Assembly (NCBI GenBank): GCA_014381985.1
Contig: JACNKP010000081.1
Coordinates: 1 to 64,000, forward strand
Direction of reading: 5' to 3'
Source of the DNA: SAR92 clade bacterium
GTDB taxonomy: Bacteria > Pseudomonadota > Gammaproteobacteria > Pseudomonadales > Porticoccaceae
DNA: 64,000 bases
Notes under the pieces: model-generated
The model's database searches: none
Seen by the model: the letters and a program-made list of their open reading frames with translations, nothing else
What the model was told of the DNA's origin: nothing
Translations under genes and position numbers: made by a program
Shown: one piece after another, positions 1 to 10,493 of the stretch
Numbering within the stretch: the first letter of the stretch is position 1
Layout of the letters: each line of letters opens with the position of its first letter

Positions 1-655
1 GTTCCGGAGGGAGTGTACATATTCTGTCCATTTGGGTGGTACTGCCGTCGGCATATTCCCAGACTAATTGTTCACCCTCTCTATAGCGATTAACCACCAC
101 TGGGCCCCAACCAAAAGCATGAAAGTTCAGCACGCCATTGTTCCAGATCATGCTGGCAGACGTGCGCATGCAGTATTCTTTGTCGCCAGCGACAAACAAC
201 ACCGAGCCTTCAGTATCGTTGGTGTTTAGCCCGGCGGTACTGTTTGGCCCATAATCATGAATAAGACCGCTGGATGTCACAACAGTGCGGTTGCCACACT
301 GCTCTACACGCTCAACATGGCCGGTATGCCCTCCCTCTACGCCAAGCCACAGGCCTCGAATGTCATCCGCTTGTTTGGGTAGGGGCTCGGTGCATTGTGC
401 CAATACAGGCATTGGAAAATGAGTGTATCCACAGCCAGGGGTATTTCCTTTAGGGATCTCCGCGGCCATTTTAGCGCTACTGTCTAGTTCAGGCAGGTTG
501 CAATAATTTATCGTACTGCCATCGCCCGTTAGTATTGCTGGGTCAATAGTGAGTGGTGGTCGAGCGGAAAAATAACCAAGCCAAAAAAGGCCTAGCGCTA
601 ACACTAAAAGGACAGTCACCAATCCTAGAAATATTCGCTTTACCATCGGTGCCAT
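1..655 (-). CDS. hypothetical secreted or membrane-anchored protein (partial; C-terminus outside window)
   Basis: Reverse-strand open frame from ATG at 655 to the window edge (MAPMVKRIFLGLVTVLLVLALGLFWLGYF...): N-terminal hydrophobic segment followed by a Cys-containing domain. Absent from the ORF track because it is truncated. Confidence 0.7.
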   Translation of the reverse strand, partial: MAPMVKRIFLGLVTVLLVLALGLFWLGYFSARPPLTIDPAILTGDGSTINYCNLPELDSSAKMAAEIPKGNTPGCGYTHFPMPVLAQCTEPLPKQADDIRGLWLGVEGGHTGHVERVEQCGNRTVVTSSGLIHDYGPNSTAGLNTNDTEGSVLFVAGDKEYCMRTSASMIWNNGVLNFHAFGWGPVVVNRYREGEQLVWEYADGSTTQMDRICTLPPE

Positions 656-715
656 CCTTTTTTATCCCCGAGGGGTACTTTCCAAGACCCTTACTATGGC
701 AGTGAACTCTGGCAA

Positions 716-1387
716 TTAAAAACCCTGATAACTAACAAAGTCGGCATTGTCAGTCCGGACGGAGCGTACATCATTAGCGGGAAAATTATCATCCGGATAG
801 CCCATAGCGATACAGATCATAATACTTTGGTCATCGGGAATCTTGGCATGTTCGCGAACAACATCAGATTGCATAATGCCTTGGCCGTTAATAACACACC
901 CGATGCCACGCTCCCATGCTGCAAGAACAATCCCATAGGCAAGAGATCCCAGTCCAAAATGAGTAATGGCTGCAGGCTCAAGACTTTTGTCATAAGTCAG
1001 CACTAAGGACACTGGGGCATCAAATTGTCGAAAGCCTCTTAGCATCCAGTCCATACGCTTTTCTTTGTCGTCGCGTTCGATACCCATAGACTCGAATAGT
1101 TGAATGGCGACGTCGATTTGCCGTCGACGATGTTCACCCTCATAGTCTTCTTTATAAGGGAAATCACGTACATGGGGTTTTCCAGCCATGGTGTTTTTGG
1201 TATTGCCCTCACGAATTTTAGCTAGCACCTCACCAGCAACAGCATGAACATACCACGTCTGCGTATTGTAGGAAGATGGGGCCCATTTTGCTGTATTGAT
1301 AATGTCATCAACGACATCTTTTGGGATTGCTTTGTTTTGAAAACCACGAGTACTCTTTCGCGACTGTGCAAACGCTGTAAAATCCAT
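716..1387 (-). CDS. nitroreductase family protein
   Basis: SRKSTRGFQNKAIPKDVVDDIINTAKWAPSSYNTQTW N-terminus and GIGCVINGQGIM...AMGYPDDNFPAN typical of FMN nitroreductases. Confidence 0.9.
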   Translation of the reverse strand: MDFTAFAQSRKSTRGFQNKAIPKDVVDDIINTAKWAPSSYNTQTWYVHAVAGEVLAKIREGNTKNTMAGKPHVRDFPYKEDYEGEHRRRQIDVAIQLFESMGIERDDKEKRMDWMLRGFRQFDAPVSLVLTYDKSLEPAAITHFGLGSLAYGIVLAAWERGIGCVINGQGIMQSDVVREHAKIPDDQSIMICIAMGYPDDNFPANDVRSVRTDNADFVSYQGF

Positions 1388-1409
1388 AACACCCTCTAAA
1401 AAATTAGAT

Positions 1410-1444
1410 AAAATAATATGACAGACTATATGTCATATTATTTT
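1410..1444. promoter_or_regulatory. perfect inverted repeat upstream of nitroreductase (possible operator)
   Basis: AAAATAATATGACA (1410-1423) - 7 nt - TGTCATATTATTTT (1431-1444), starting 22 bp upstream of the nitroreductase start codon. Confidence 0.5.
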
Positions 1445-1673
1445 TAATGTCTATATTAGACTAGAGGCGTAACGGTAAAAAGGGCTCACGGGCAGAATTA
1501 ACTATGAAACAGACGTTGGTTGACACTTAAAGGGCGCTAGTTTACGTGCCCGCTATTGAGACCTTATGGACGATACCAGTGCTGCCTTAAAACGTCATCT
1601 CATGAAATGACTACCGACATCTAGTCCGGTGCCGGCAAGACTCTTTATTTTCTCTAGGACCAAGCCTTGTAAA

Positions 1674-2777
1674 TTACAATAAGTCTTCCAGTGATTCGAG
1701 TACTTTGTCTCCGAATTCTGTTGTACTCAATAAGGTACTGTCTGAACCGGCTGAGGACAGGTCACCTGTCGAAAATCCTGCCTCAAAGACCCTTTGCATC
1801 GCTTGCCAAACAGCTTTTGCTTCCTCAGTCATGCCGAAACTCATGTCGAGCATCAAGGCGACTGAGCCAATCATCGAATAAGGGTTGGCAAGATTTTTAC
1901 CGGCAATATCAGGAGCAGACCCGTGCGATGGCTCGTAGTACGCTTTGTCCGGACCTATACAAGCAGAGGGCATTAAGCCCAGTGACCCTAAGATGCCACC
2001 GGCCTGGTCGCTTAAAATATCACCAAACATGTTTTCCATAACCATTACATCAAATTGGCAGGGGTTTAAACAAAGATGCGTGGCCGCTGCGTCGACCAAC
2101 ATATGGACAACGCGCACTTCCGGATAATCTAGAGCGACCTCTTCTAATACTTCGTTCCACAATACCGACGAGATCAACACGTTACTCTTGTGAATATTGT
2201 GCAATACCTTTTTCCGTTTCATGGACTCTTTAAAGGCGACGACAAGAATCTGACGAATCTGCTGCTCATCATAATCTAGGCTCTCCTTGACATAGCGCAA
2301 CCCTTCTTTGGTTGTACCGCGCTCCTTGCCGCCAAAATACAATCCGCCAATTAACTCACGGATCAGCATAATATCAATACCTTCGCCCACGATCTCGGGC
2401 TTGAGTGGAGAAAAGTGTGCCATACCTTTTGGTAGTGAGATCGGACGGAAGTTGGCGTAGGTATTCAATCGACGACGCATGGGCAACAGTGCGCCGCGCT
2501 CTGGACGCTCTTCCACGGGTATCTTTTCAGATTCTTCATGACTTAGTCCAATCGGGCCCTTTAATATCGCGTCAGCTTCGTCGCACGCTTTTTTAGTAGC
2601 GTCGGGAAAAGCCTTGCCTGTCGAAAAATAAGCAGCGGCACCAAACTCGGCTTCTTCGCAGGCGAAAATGACGTCACGCTTTTGCTCAATCAGCCGTAAT
2701 ACGCGCAGTGCTTGTTGCGTAATTTCAGGGCCAATTCCGTCACCCGCCAATACTGCTACTTTATAAGTTGCTGCCAT
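1674..2777 (-). CDS. isocitrate/isopropylmalate dehydrogenase family protein (LeuB-like)
   Basis: AVLAGDGIGPEI, RELIGGLYFG, NMFGDILSDQAGGILGSLGLMPSACIG, EPSHGSAPDIAGKNLANP motifs of the LeuB family. Confidence 0.85.
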   Translation of the reverse strand: MAATYKVAVLAGDGIGPEITQQALRVLRLIEQKRDVIFACEEAEFGAAAYFSTGKAFPDATKKACDEADAILKGPIGLSHEESEKIPVEERPERGALLPMRRRLNTYANFRPISLPKGMAHFSPLKPEIVGEGIDIMLIRELIGGLYFGGKERGTTKEGLRYVKESLDYDEQQIRQILVVAFKESMKRKKVLHNIHKSNVLISSVLWNEVLEEVALDYPEVRVVHMLVDAAATHLCLNPCQFDVMVMENMFGDILSDQAGGILGSLGLMPSACIGPDKAYYEPSHGSAPDIAGKNLANPYSMIGSVALMLDMSFGMTEEAKAVWQAMQRVFEAGFSTGDLSSAGSDSTLLSTTEFGDKVLESLEDLL

Positions 2778-3115
2778 GATTACTTCCTAGAAGTTTTTAT
2801 AGGTGTGCATTGTAAGAAGCACCTTCATCTATGGCAAATTTAATGGGATAAAAAATCAACGTTTATAAGTCTATTAGAAGAGGACGCTAATAGTGAGATA
2901 TCGCTAGGCTAGACCTTTAGCGACTTAAAAAATGTTCTTTATTAGTTAATTAATACAAAAGGCTTACGCGAGTTGAGCAAAGGGTATCAGGCCATTTTGG
3001 CCGCCTATTTAAACTTGTCGATGTGCCGGTTTCATAGTAAAATATTGGAACATTAACCCATTTTTGATTTTATCACGTATACACCACTGTCGTTGCTAGT
3101 ACAGTATTATATGTT

Positions 3116-3160
3116 GATTTCAGACTTTGATTTCAGACTTTGATTTCAGACTTTGATTTC
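3116..3160. repeat. short tandem repeat, 13-bp unit GATTTCAGACTTT, about 3.5 copies
   Basis: Direct reading: gatttcagacttt x3 + gatttc, in the intergenic region before the TetR gene. Confidence 0.9.
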
Positions 3161-3275
3161 GGCTGAACGATTTTCATCCATAAGAACGTCAGAGACTCTC
3201 TTCTTGTCGCTAAAAACGCTGCTAATAGCGCAATAATGATATTTGTGAGTAAGGCTAAAAATAAGAGGTTTTCCG

Positions 3276-3899
3276 TTGAGTAGGCATTTTCAAGATCGAG
3301 CTAGAGGACAAAACAAGAGAGCACGAACACGTGGCGTGCTAATTGACAGTGGGTTGGAAATTTTCGGTCAGAAGGGCATCATTAATTCCCGTCTTGACGA
3401 TATTACCAAATTTGCCGGCATGTCAAATGCAACCTTTTACAATCATTTTAAGGACAAGGACGACTTGGTTTCTGCGGTCGCTACGTCCATCGCTTTAGAG
3501 CTTGTAGCGGCTGTAGAGGAACAGGTTGTTGACATCAAAGATCCGGCAATCCGTCTTGTCGTTTCAACTAATACAGTGATGCGCACTGCTCTTCAGCACG
3601 AGAGGTGGAGCTATGTGTTGGCGACAGCCTTTTTCTTGGTTCCGGAGGGGTTGATTGACGTAGGCGGCTACTTAAAAAATAATGTTGATAGAGGTATGGC
3701 ACAGGGCGTTTTCAACACGGCGTCTGATGAGTTCCAATTAAACCAGCTGGCTTCGGTGTTTATTTCGGGTCTACGAGGATTGAAAAAGGATAATTTGAGT
3801 ATTATTGACCGAACTTCGGAGAATCTACTACGTTTGTTGGGTGTGACTCCGGCCAAGGCATCTACCATCCTTGATGAGGCGAAAGCTTTTTATCATTAA
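3276..3899 (+). CDS. TetR/AcrR family transcriptional regulator
   Basis: N-terminal HTH: RARTRGVLIDSGLEIFGQKGIINSRLDDITKFAGMSNATFYNHFKDKDDLV. Probable TTG start. Confidence 0.9.
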   Translation: MSRHFQDRARGQNKRARTRGVLIDSGLEIFGQKGIINSRLDDITKFAGMSNATFYNHFKDKDDLVSAVATSIALELVAAVEEQVVDIKDPAIRLVVSTNTVMRTALQHERWSYVLATAFFLVPEGLIDVGGYLKNNVDRGMAQGVFNTASDEFQLNQLASVFISGLRGLKKDNLSIIDRTSENLLRLLGVTPAKASTILDEAKAFYH

Positions 3900-3944
3900 A
3901 CTTAAATTCTACCACCGTTCATTTTCCTTACATAAAAGCCAAAC

Positions 3945-3976
3945 AGCAAGAAGGGGTCTCCCGACCCCTTCTTGCT
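3945..3976. terminator. bidirectional hairpin between convergent tetR-like and pckG genes
   Basis: AGCAAGAAGGGGTC-TCCC-GACCCCTTCTTGCT: perfect 14-bp stem, 4-nt loop, between convergent genes. Confidence 0.8.
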
Positions 3977-4008
3977 TAATGTATCTAAATCATAAGTCTC
4001 GTCAACAT

Positions 4009-5862
4009 TTAATAACGGCTTAGCAACAAGTCGCGTTGCCATAGCAATTCTTTCGGCATGTGATCCCATAGTTTGAGGAATAATTCTTCATGACCCAGTG
4101 CCTGGGCTTTTAAAGCCTCGCCATCGACTTTCATCAATTCATCCCAGTCGTCTTTAGTGAAATCTAAGCCGTCCCAATCTAGATCGTCATAGCTAGGCAT
4201 CCAGCCTAAAGGGGTTTCTTTGGCCTGAGCTAAACCATTAACGCGCTCAACGATCCATTTCAGCACTCGCGCATTTTCGCCAAAACCAGGCCACATAAAT
4301 TTACCCTTTGCGTTTTTTCGAAACCAGTTAACATGAAATATACGAGGTGGTTCGTTAATGACTTTACCGATCTTAAGCCAGTGGCGGAAGTAATCGCCCA
4401 TGTGATAGCCACAGAACGGTAGCATGGCAAATGGATCTTGGCGCATACTGCCAATTTTTCCCTCTGCGGCAGCCGTTTGCTCAGAGCCAACTGTGGCACC
4501 CACATACACGCCATGTTGCCAGTTGAAACTTTGGTATACCAGAGGGATAGTGGTCATACGACGGCCGCCGAAGATCATTGCTCCAACTTCTACGCCTTCT
4601 GGATTTTCCCAATCAGGATCTATAACAGGGCAGTTTCTAGCAGGAGCCGTAAATCTTGCATTAGGGTGAGAAGACGGCGTCTCACTGTCAGGTGCCCAGT
4701 CGTTGCCCTTCCAGTCAATCAGATGCGCTGGCGCTTCATTTGTCATACCTTCCCACCAAATATCGCCATCGTCGGTCAGAGCAACATTAGTGAAAATAGT
4801 GTCACAGGAGCAGGACTCCATTGCCATAGGGTTGGTTTCCATACTTGTTCCTGGCGCAACTCCGAAGAAGCCGGCTTCGGGGTTAATAGCCCGTAATTTG
4901 CCGTTAGAGTCTGGTTTTATCCAGGCTATATCATCACCAATACATGAAATCTCCCAACCCTGCTTTTGTAATGCTGGGGGTGGAATCAGCATTGCAAAGT
5001 TAGTTTTACCACAGGCACTTGGAAAGGCTGCAGTCACATAGGTTTTCTTACCAGAAGGATCTTTAACGCCCAATACTAACATGTGTTCCGCTAGCCAACC
5101 TTCATCACGAGCAATGGTACTAGCAATACGCAAGGCAAAACATTTTTTACCCAGCAGAGCATTACCGCCATAACCTGAGCCAAAGCTAAGAATAGTCTTC
5201 TCTTCAGGGAAATGAGCAATATAGGTATTATCTGGATTACAAGGCCAACTGACATCGTCTTGCTTAGAAAGTATAGGCTGTCCGACTGTGTGCACACAGC
5301 GAACATAGTCAGTACTGTCACCTAAGATATCCAACACCTTTGGCGATACCCTGGCCATAATTCGCATATTGACTACGGCATAAGCCGAGTCTGTAATTTG
5401 AATACCCGTCTTACCGATGGGAGACCCGATGGGACCCATACTAAAAGGAATGATATACATGGTACGGCCACGCATTGCGCCTTCAGACAGGCCATTCATC
5501 TTTACCTTCATTTCCTCAGGAGCCATCCAGTTATTTGTCGGCCCAGCATCGGCCTCGGCAACAGAACAAATATAGGTGCGGCTTTCAACGCGAGCAACAT
5601 CACGTGGGTCAGATCGAAATAGGTGGCTGTTGGGGCGCAAATTTTCGTTAAGTTTTACACAGTCACCACGGCTGACCATCATTTCCATCATGGCGGCAGA
5701 CTCTTCTTCAGAGCCATCTACCCAATGCACCCGATCGGGTTGTAGCAAAGCTTCCATGCGCTCAACCCAGCGCAGAATGTCTTTGTTAGATGTCTGCGCT
5801 GCGCTGTTCAAAGGATAATCGCAGAGTGGAGCAACTGTGCTGAATTCTTTCCCTGTATTCAT
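4009..5862 (-). CDS. pckG: phosphoenolpyruvate carboxykinase (GTP)
   Basis: 617 aa; [17 protein letters not shown]-loop/kinase-1 motif, [38 protein letters not shown]; matches the GTP-type PEPCK family. Confidence 0.95.
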   Translation of the reverse strand: MNTGKEFSTVAPLCDYPLNSAAQTSNKDILRWVERMEALLQPDRVHWVDGSEEESAAMMEMMVSRGDCVKLNENLRPNSHLFRSDPRDVARVESRTYICSVAEADAGPTNNWMAPEEMKVKMNGLSEGAMRGRTMYIIPFSMGPIGSPIGKTGIQITDSAYAVVNMRIMARVSPKVLDILGDSTDYVRCVHTVGQPILSKQDDVSWPCNPDNTYIAHFPEEKTILSFGSGYGGNALLGKKCFALRIASTIARDEGWLAEHMLVLGVKDPSGKKTYVTAAFPSACGKTNFAMLIPPPALQKQGWEISCIGDDIAWIKPDSNGKLRAINPEAGFFGVAPGTSMETNPMAMESCSCDTIFTNVALTDDGDIWWEGMTNEAPAHLIDWKGNDWAPDSETPSSHPNARFTAPARNCPVIDPDWENPEGVEVGAMIFGGRRMTTIPLVYQSFNWQHGVYVGATVGSEQTAAAEGKIGSMRQDPFAMLPFCGYHMGDYFRHWLKIGKVINEPPRIFHVNWFRKNAKGKFMWPGFGENARVLKWIVERVNGLAQAKETPLGWMPSYDDLDWDGLDFTKDDWDELMKVDGEALKAQALGHEELFLKLWDHMPKELLWQRDLLLSRY

Positions 5863-6243
5863 ATTTACGTCACCTATTACAAATTTATAATTTAAGTGGC
5901 CAATGACATGGTGTCGACTACAAGCAGCATTAGAAAACTAGGTATCCAAACGCGTCGGCACAAAGAGAGCCACTTGAGTAAAGTTCTTACCGAATTACTA
6001 CTAAGCAGAACCAGCTAATACTCATCAAGTAGCTATGTTTATATGAAATGAGCTCAATATCAAGAGATACTCAACTATATTGCTTAATTCTGATTATATG
6101 CTTCATCTATTTAGAGTAAGAACCACAAGCTCTGGTTAAGCTAAAGTTATCTGAACTAGGCAGATTTTTAAGCAAGAATCTGTCATGGCTAGTCATATTC
6201 TGACACATCCTTTATGATAAAAAAAATATCACGGAATATTTAT

Positions 6244-7797
6244 ATGATTTCAATACCTGGATTACTTCAACGCAGTGCCCGTCTCAATCCCGACGCAGTC
6301 GCGACTCGATATAACGGACGCTCACGTCACTGGCCACAGGTTTTAGACCGGGTAGCGAGTTTTGCGGGGGCGTTAGATCGACTTCAGCTAGGTGAGGCTG
6401 AGCGGGTTGCTATTCTCAGCCTCAATAGTGACAACTATTTTGAGGCTATATTTGCAGTACCATGGGCAGGCTATTGTATGGTGCCACTTAATACGCGCTG
6501 GGCAGTGGCGGAGAACAATTATGCTTTAACTGACTCTGGTACCCGAGTGCTGTTATTTGATGATGCGTTTAGTGCACAGGCTGAGCAATTAAAAAATGAG
6601 GTCGAATCCCTAGAGCATGTTATTTATATGGGTGACGGTGAGACACCCAATTGGGCCAAGTCCTATGAATCTCTCATCGCGGACAATCAAACTATTGCAC
6701 CGTCGACTCGCAACGGTGCCGACATGGCTGGTATTTTTTATACCGGTGGTACGACTGGATTTCCTAAAGGCGTAATGCAATCCCACCAAGCTATTTGGGC
6801 TAGTGCTATCGGTGGTATGGGTGGCATGGAGATAGACTCTAATGGTTCATACTTGCATACGGCACCAATGTTTCATATGGCGGATTTCGCCTGTTCAATG
6901 ATGACGGTTCTGGCCGGGGCAAGTCATATTTTTGTGGCAGGTTTTGAGCCTGCTTTGGTGCTCAATATTATTGCAGAAGAGAAAATATCTCATGTGCTAA
7001 TGGTGCCAGCGATGATAAAAATGGCCCTGGCTCATGAAAATGCTGCGACGGCAGATCTTAGTAGTTTGCAACGGATATTATATGGCGCCTCGCCGATGCC
7101 GGCCGCGCTACTCACTCAGGCTATGGATTTATGGCCCACAGTGGGCTTTATTCAAGCCTATGGTCAGACTGAGCTGGCACCCTTAGTAACCATGCTATCG
7201 ACTGAGGATCACCGCCGTGGTGGTGAAATTTTAAAGTCAGCAGGTAAACCATTATCGGTCAGTGAAATAAAGCTGCTTAACGATGCAGGCGACGAGGTGG
7301 ATCTGGGCAAACAGGGAGAGGTGGTGGTGCGAGGTCCCCACGCGATGATTGGTTATTGGAACAAGCCGGAAGAGACTGCCAGCGCATTACAAGATGGGTG
7401 GGTGTTTACTGGAGATGCCGGTATATTTGATAAGGAAGGTTATTTGTATATCGTTGATAGAGTCAAAGATATGGTGGTCACAGGTGGTGAAAATGTGTTT
7501 ACCACCGAAGTTGAGAACGCTCTAATTAGCCATGCAGCGGTGCAAGATGTGGCGGTCATTGGTGTTCCTCACGAGGAATGGGGCGAGGCGGTTCATGGCA
7601 TTGTGATTTTAGCGGCCGGAGCCACAGCGACTGAGAAGGAATTAATTGAGCATTGTCGCAGTGCTATAGCGGGTTACAAGTGCCCGAAAACAGTGGAGTT
7701 TCGAGATCAACCGATGCCACTGTCCGGTGCAGGTAAGGTGTTGAAAACTGAATTACGCAAACCGCACTGGGAAGGGCGCGAGCGGCAGGTTAATTAG
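6244..7797 (+). CDS. long-chain acyl-CoA synthetase / AMP-dependent ligase
   Basis: FYTGGTTGFPKGVMQSH AMP-binding motif, GWVFTGDAGIFDKEGYLYIVDRVKDMVVTGGENVFTTEVE; likely start is the internal ATG at 6244 (ORF track starts at 6214). Confidence 0.9.
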   Translation: MISIPGLLQRSARLNPDAVATRYNGRSRHWPQVLDRVASFAGALDRLQLGEAERVAILSLNSDNYFEAIFAVPWAGYCMVPLNTRWAVAENNYALTDSGTRVLLFDDAFSAQAEQLKNEVESLEHVIYMGDGETPNWAKSYESLIADNQTIAPSTRNGADMAGIFYTGGTTGFPKGVMQSHQAIWASAIGGMGGMEIDSNGSYLHTAPMFHMADFACSMMTVLAGASHIFVAGFEPALVLNIIAEEKISHVLMVPAMIKMALAHENAATADLSSLQRILYGASPMPAALLTQAMDLWPTVGFIQAYGQTELAPLVTMLSTEDHRRGGEILKSAGKPLSVSEIKLLNDAGDEVDLGKQGEVVVRGPHAMIGYWNKPEETASALQDGWVFTGDAGIFDKEGYLYIVDRVKDMVVTGGENVFTTEVENALISHAAVQDVAVIGVPHEEWGEAVHGIVILAAGATATEKELIEHCRSAIAGYKCPKTVEFRDQPMPLSGAGKVLKTELRKPHWEGRERQVN

Positions 7798-7826
7798 CAT
7801 AATTAATTTAACAAGCCGCTAGTTTT

Positions 7827-9410
7827 TTAGCTATTCGAATTAAGGTCTTCAGCCGCTAATGATAGTTCTTTGCGTATGACCATATGACCAAAATCTTGGT
7901 TTAACCAACGCACTAACGAAATACATAATAGAAACATGATAGGGATTAGCGGCACTGAACTAAGGACGGTTATTGAAAGCACTGTATTCAAGGCTCCGGA
8001 CTGCAGTATGCCGGCAGTTATTAGCGCAAGAAGCACTGCCCATGCCACGCGGCTCCAGCGTTTTGGCTCTGAATCCGACGGTAGGTTTTTCGCGCAGATA
8101 CTGGAAATAACATAGGCTGAGGAGTCTATTGTGGTTGCAGAGAATATTACAGACAACACGATAAATATAACTAAGGCAAATTTACCAAATGGCAGGCTTT
8201 GAATGACTAGAGCGTTAACATAGGACATGCCCTGTGTACTTAAAATTTCTGAAACATTGAGAGCTCCAGTGGACTCAAGATAAAGTGAGTATCCACCCAT
8301 TACAGCCAAAACTAACCAGGTGCCTAAGCAACCCCAACAAATAACCCCCAAGACTAGCTGACGTATTGTGCGGCCCCGAGAAATGCGTCCGAAAAATAAG
8401 GCAATCATGCCGGTATACGCTAGCCACCAAGCCCAATAAAATCCCGTCCAGTCCTCTGGAAAGCTACCGTTATCAATAGGGTCTGTCCATGTGGCAGTAC
8501 TGATGAAATTGTTAAACATCAAGCCGATGCTGTTAACGGTTAGGTCCAGGATAAAAATTCCAGGACCGGCAACCAGTATAAAAATAACCGCAATAGCAAC
8601 TAAAACCATATTAACGTCAGCCAAGACTTTAATCCCTGATTTCAGACCTTTATAGACGCTAGCGCCGAATAATAGCGTCCACAGCGCAAGTACAGTCATC
8701 TTTATAAGCATACTATCTTCAATGCCAAACAACGTGGATAACATGGCTGACAAAAGAGGGACAACTAACCCTAATGACGTAGCCACGGCTCCGACAATTC
8801 CTAGCACGATGAAAATATCAATACCCGTTTTGATCTGATTGCGACCTCTAGTCGGCAGTGCTCCATCACATGCGCTACTAATGCGTAATACCGGGTAACG
8901 TTTCACATAAAGCATGTAAGCGATGGGTACAGCAGGCACTGCGTAAATAGACCAAGGAACTAAACCCCAGTGCAGTAGGGGGTACATATGTGCCCATTCG
9001 AAAGATTTGGATGAGCCTACTTCAATTCCCATCGGGGGAGTTTGAAGATAATAAATAGGTTCAGCGAAACCCCAAGCTAAAACAGCAGCACCAATAGCCG
9101 CAGTAAACATCATTGCTACCCAATGGGTATCTGAATATTCCGGTGGCTCATCGGGGGGGCCTAATTTCACCTGAGCAAATCGGCCGAAGGCCAACCACAT
9201 ACAAAATCCAAAGGCACCTAAACCAACAGAGAGATAGAGCCATAAAAAATTACTCATAATGATTGTTCGACCTTCAGTAAGAAATTGCGCGGCACTTTCG
9301 GGAAAAATCATTAACGGAATCGCACAAGCTAGGACAATAACTAGAGAGGGGATAAAGACAGCCCAATCAACTTCGGGCTCTGTAGTTTTAATGCTAAGGT
9401 GATCGCTCAT
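7827..9410 (-). CDS. BCCT family (betaine/carnitine/choline) transporter
   Basis: 527 aa, about 12 hydrophobic segments; HWGLVPWSIYAVPAVPIAYMLY and FYWAWWLAYTGMIALFFGRISRGRTIRQLVLGV are BCCT hallmarks. Confidence 0.93.
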   Translation of the reverse strand: MSDHLSIKTTEPEVDWAVFIPSLVIVLACAIPLMIFPESAAQFLTEGRTIIMSNFLWLYLSVGLGAFGFCMWLAFGRFAQVKLGPPDEPPEYSDTHWVAMMFTAAIGAAVLAWGFAEPIYYLQTPPMGIEVGSSKSFEWAHMYPLLHWGLVPWSIYAVPAVPIAYMLYVKRYPVLRISSACDGALPTRGRNQIKTGIDIFIVLGIVGAVATSLGLVVPLLSAMLSTLFGIEDSMLIKMTVLALWTLLFGASVYKGLKSGIKVLADVNMVLVAIAVIFILVAGPGIFILDLTVNSIGLMFNNFISTATWTDPIDNGSFPEDWTGFYWAWWLAYTGMIALFFGRISRGRTIRQLVLGVICWGCLGTWLVLAVMGGYSLYLESTGALNVSEILSTQGMSYVNALVIQSLPFGKFALVIFIVLSVIFSATTIDSSAYVISSICAKNLPSDSEPKRWSRVAWAVLLALITAGILQSGALNTVLSITVLSSVPLIPIMFLLCISLVRWLNQDFGHMVIRKELSLAAEDLNSNS

Positions 9411-9589
9411 AGGATATTATTTATTTGTAATTATTGTTTATCAAGGGTATCACAAAGCTACCAAAAACGCATAAGGCTGCCTTGTGATCATTATAAATAG
9501 CGACGATGTCCTAACTAGTATGAATAATGGTACAGGTTAATGTAGTCTTTATAATGCGCAATGACGAATCGAAATGTTGGAGCAGCTTA

Positions 9590-10324
9590 ATGTCAGATTT
9601 CATACAGACACAACGAATAGATCTTGCCGCCGCTTTCAGATGGGCCGTGCGCTTAAACTATCATGAAGGTGTGGCTAATCATTTTTCGGTAGCGATCAAT
9701 AATAGTGGCAGTCAGTTTTTGATTAATCCAAATCAACGTCATTTTGCCACCATCAAGGCCAGCGATTTATTGCTTTTAGATGCCAACAATCAGGACACTA
9801 TGTCTCAGGCTAATGCGCCTGACCCAACTGCTTGGGGGCTCCATGGCGCGGTACACAAACATTGCCCTCATGCGCGCTGTGTACTGCACGTACATTCGAT
9901 ATTTTCGACGGTGCTAGCCTGCCTTAAAGATCCGCGATTGCCGGCGATCGATCAAAATACCGCTCAGTTCCATAATAGAGTTGTCGTTGATGCTGGGTTT
10001 GACGGCATGGCGTTTGTTGACGAGGGGGAGCGTTGTGCCGCTATGCTTAGTGATCCGAATAAAAAAGTTATGCTCATGGGTAATCACGGAGTGATAGTTT
10101 TAGGCTCGAGTGTGGCTGATGCCTTTAACCGCTTATTCTATTTTGAGCGCTCAGCTGAGACTTATATCCGTGCACTACAGACGGGTATGGCGCTTAATTT
10201 CCTATCGAATGAGGTAGCTGAAAAGACGGCTCAACAATGGGAAGGCTTCGATGGTTCTGCTAATGCACATTTTAATGAATTGAAATCAATTCTGGATAAA
10301 GAAGAAGCTGATTACAAGCGCTAG
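9590..10324 (+). CDS. class II aldolase/adducin family protein
   Basis: NYHEGVANHFSVAI...LHGAVHKHCPHARCVLHVHSIFSTVLAC...MGNHGVIVLGSSVADAFNRLFYFERSAETYI; metal-binding H-x-H. Likely start 9590 (ORF track 9527). Confidence 0.88.
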   Translation: MSDFIQTQRIDLAAAFRWAVRLNYHEGVANHFSVAINNSGSQFLINPNQRHFATIKASDLLLLDANNQDTMSQANAPDPTAWGLHGAVHKHCPHARCVLHVHSIFSTVLACLKDPRLPAIDQNTAQFHNRVVVDAGFDGMAFVDEGERCAAMLSDPNKKVMLMGNHGVIVLGSSVADAFNRLFYFERSAETYIRALQTGMALNFLSNEVAEKTAQQWEGFDGSANAHFNELKSILDKEEADYKR

Positions 10325-10493
10325 TGGCCCCAGTTTTTACGACATTGTAACCATCAAAGAGCACTCGCAGGTTTCTTTTGTGTGTTTCATTCAGACCTAT
10401 ACATCTACCCGTAACTTAACTATATTCTAGGCTTAGGTGTTGAGTTTTTAGTGGCTGTGAGCACCAGCGGATTTGTTAATAGGGGAATATCGA

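Noticed and set aside
1691-2041. 116-aa + strand ORF (and 1945-2127, 2405-2596) antisense to the LeuB-like gene
   Set aside because: Lies wholly inside a strongly supported gene on the other strand, with low-complexity non-family-like translation; treated as shadow ORF.
3116-3160. CRISPR-like array
   Set aside because: Units are 13 bp and contiguous with no unique spacers and no cas genes; it is a simple tandem repeat.
4424-5818. Several antisense or alternative-frame ORFs within pckG (4424-4669, 4438-4896, 4703-5041, 5398-5622, 5576-5818)
   Set aside because: Shadow ORFs of a conserved gene; no recognisable domains.
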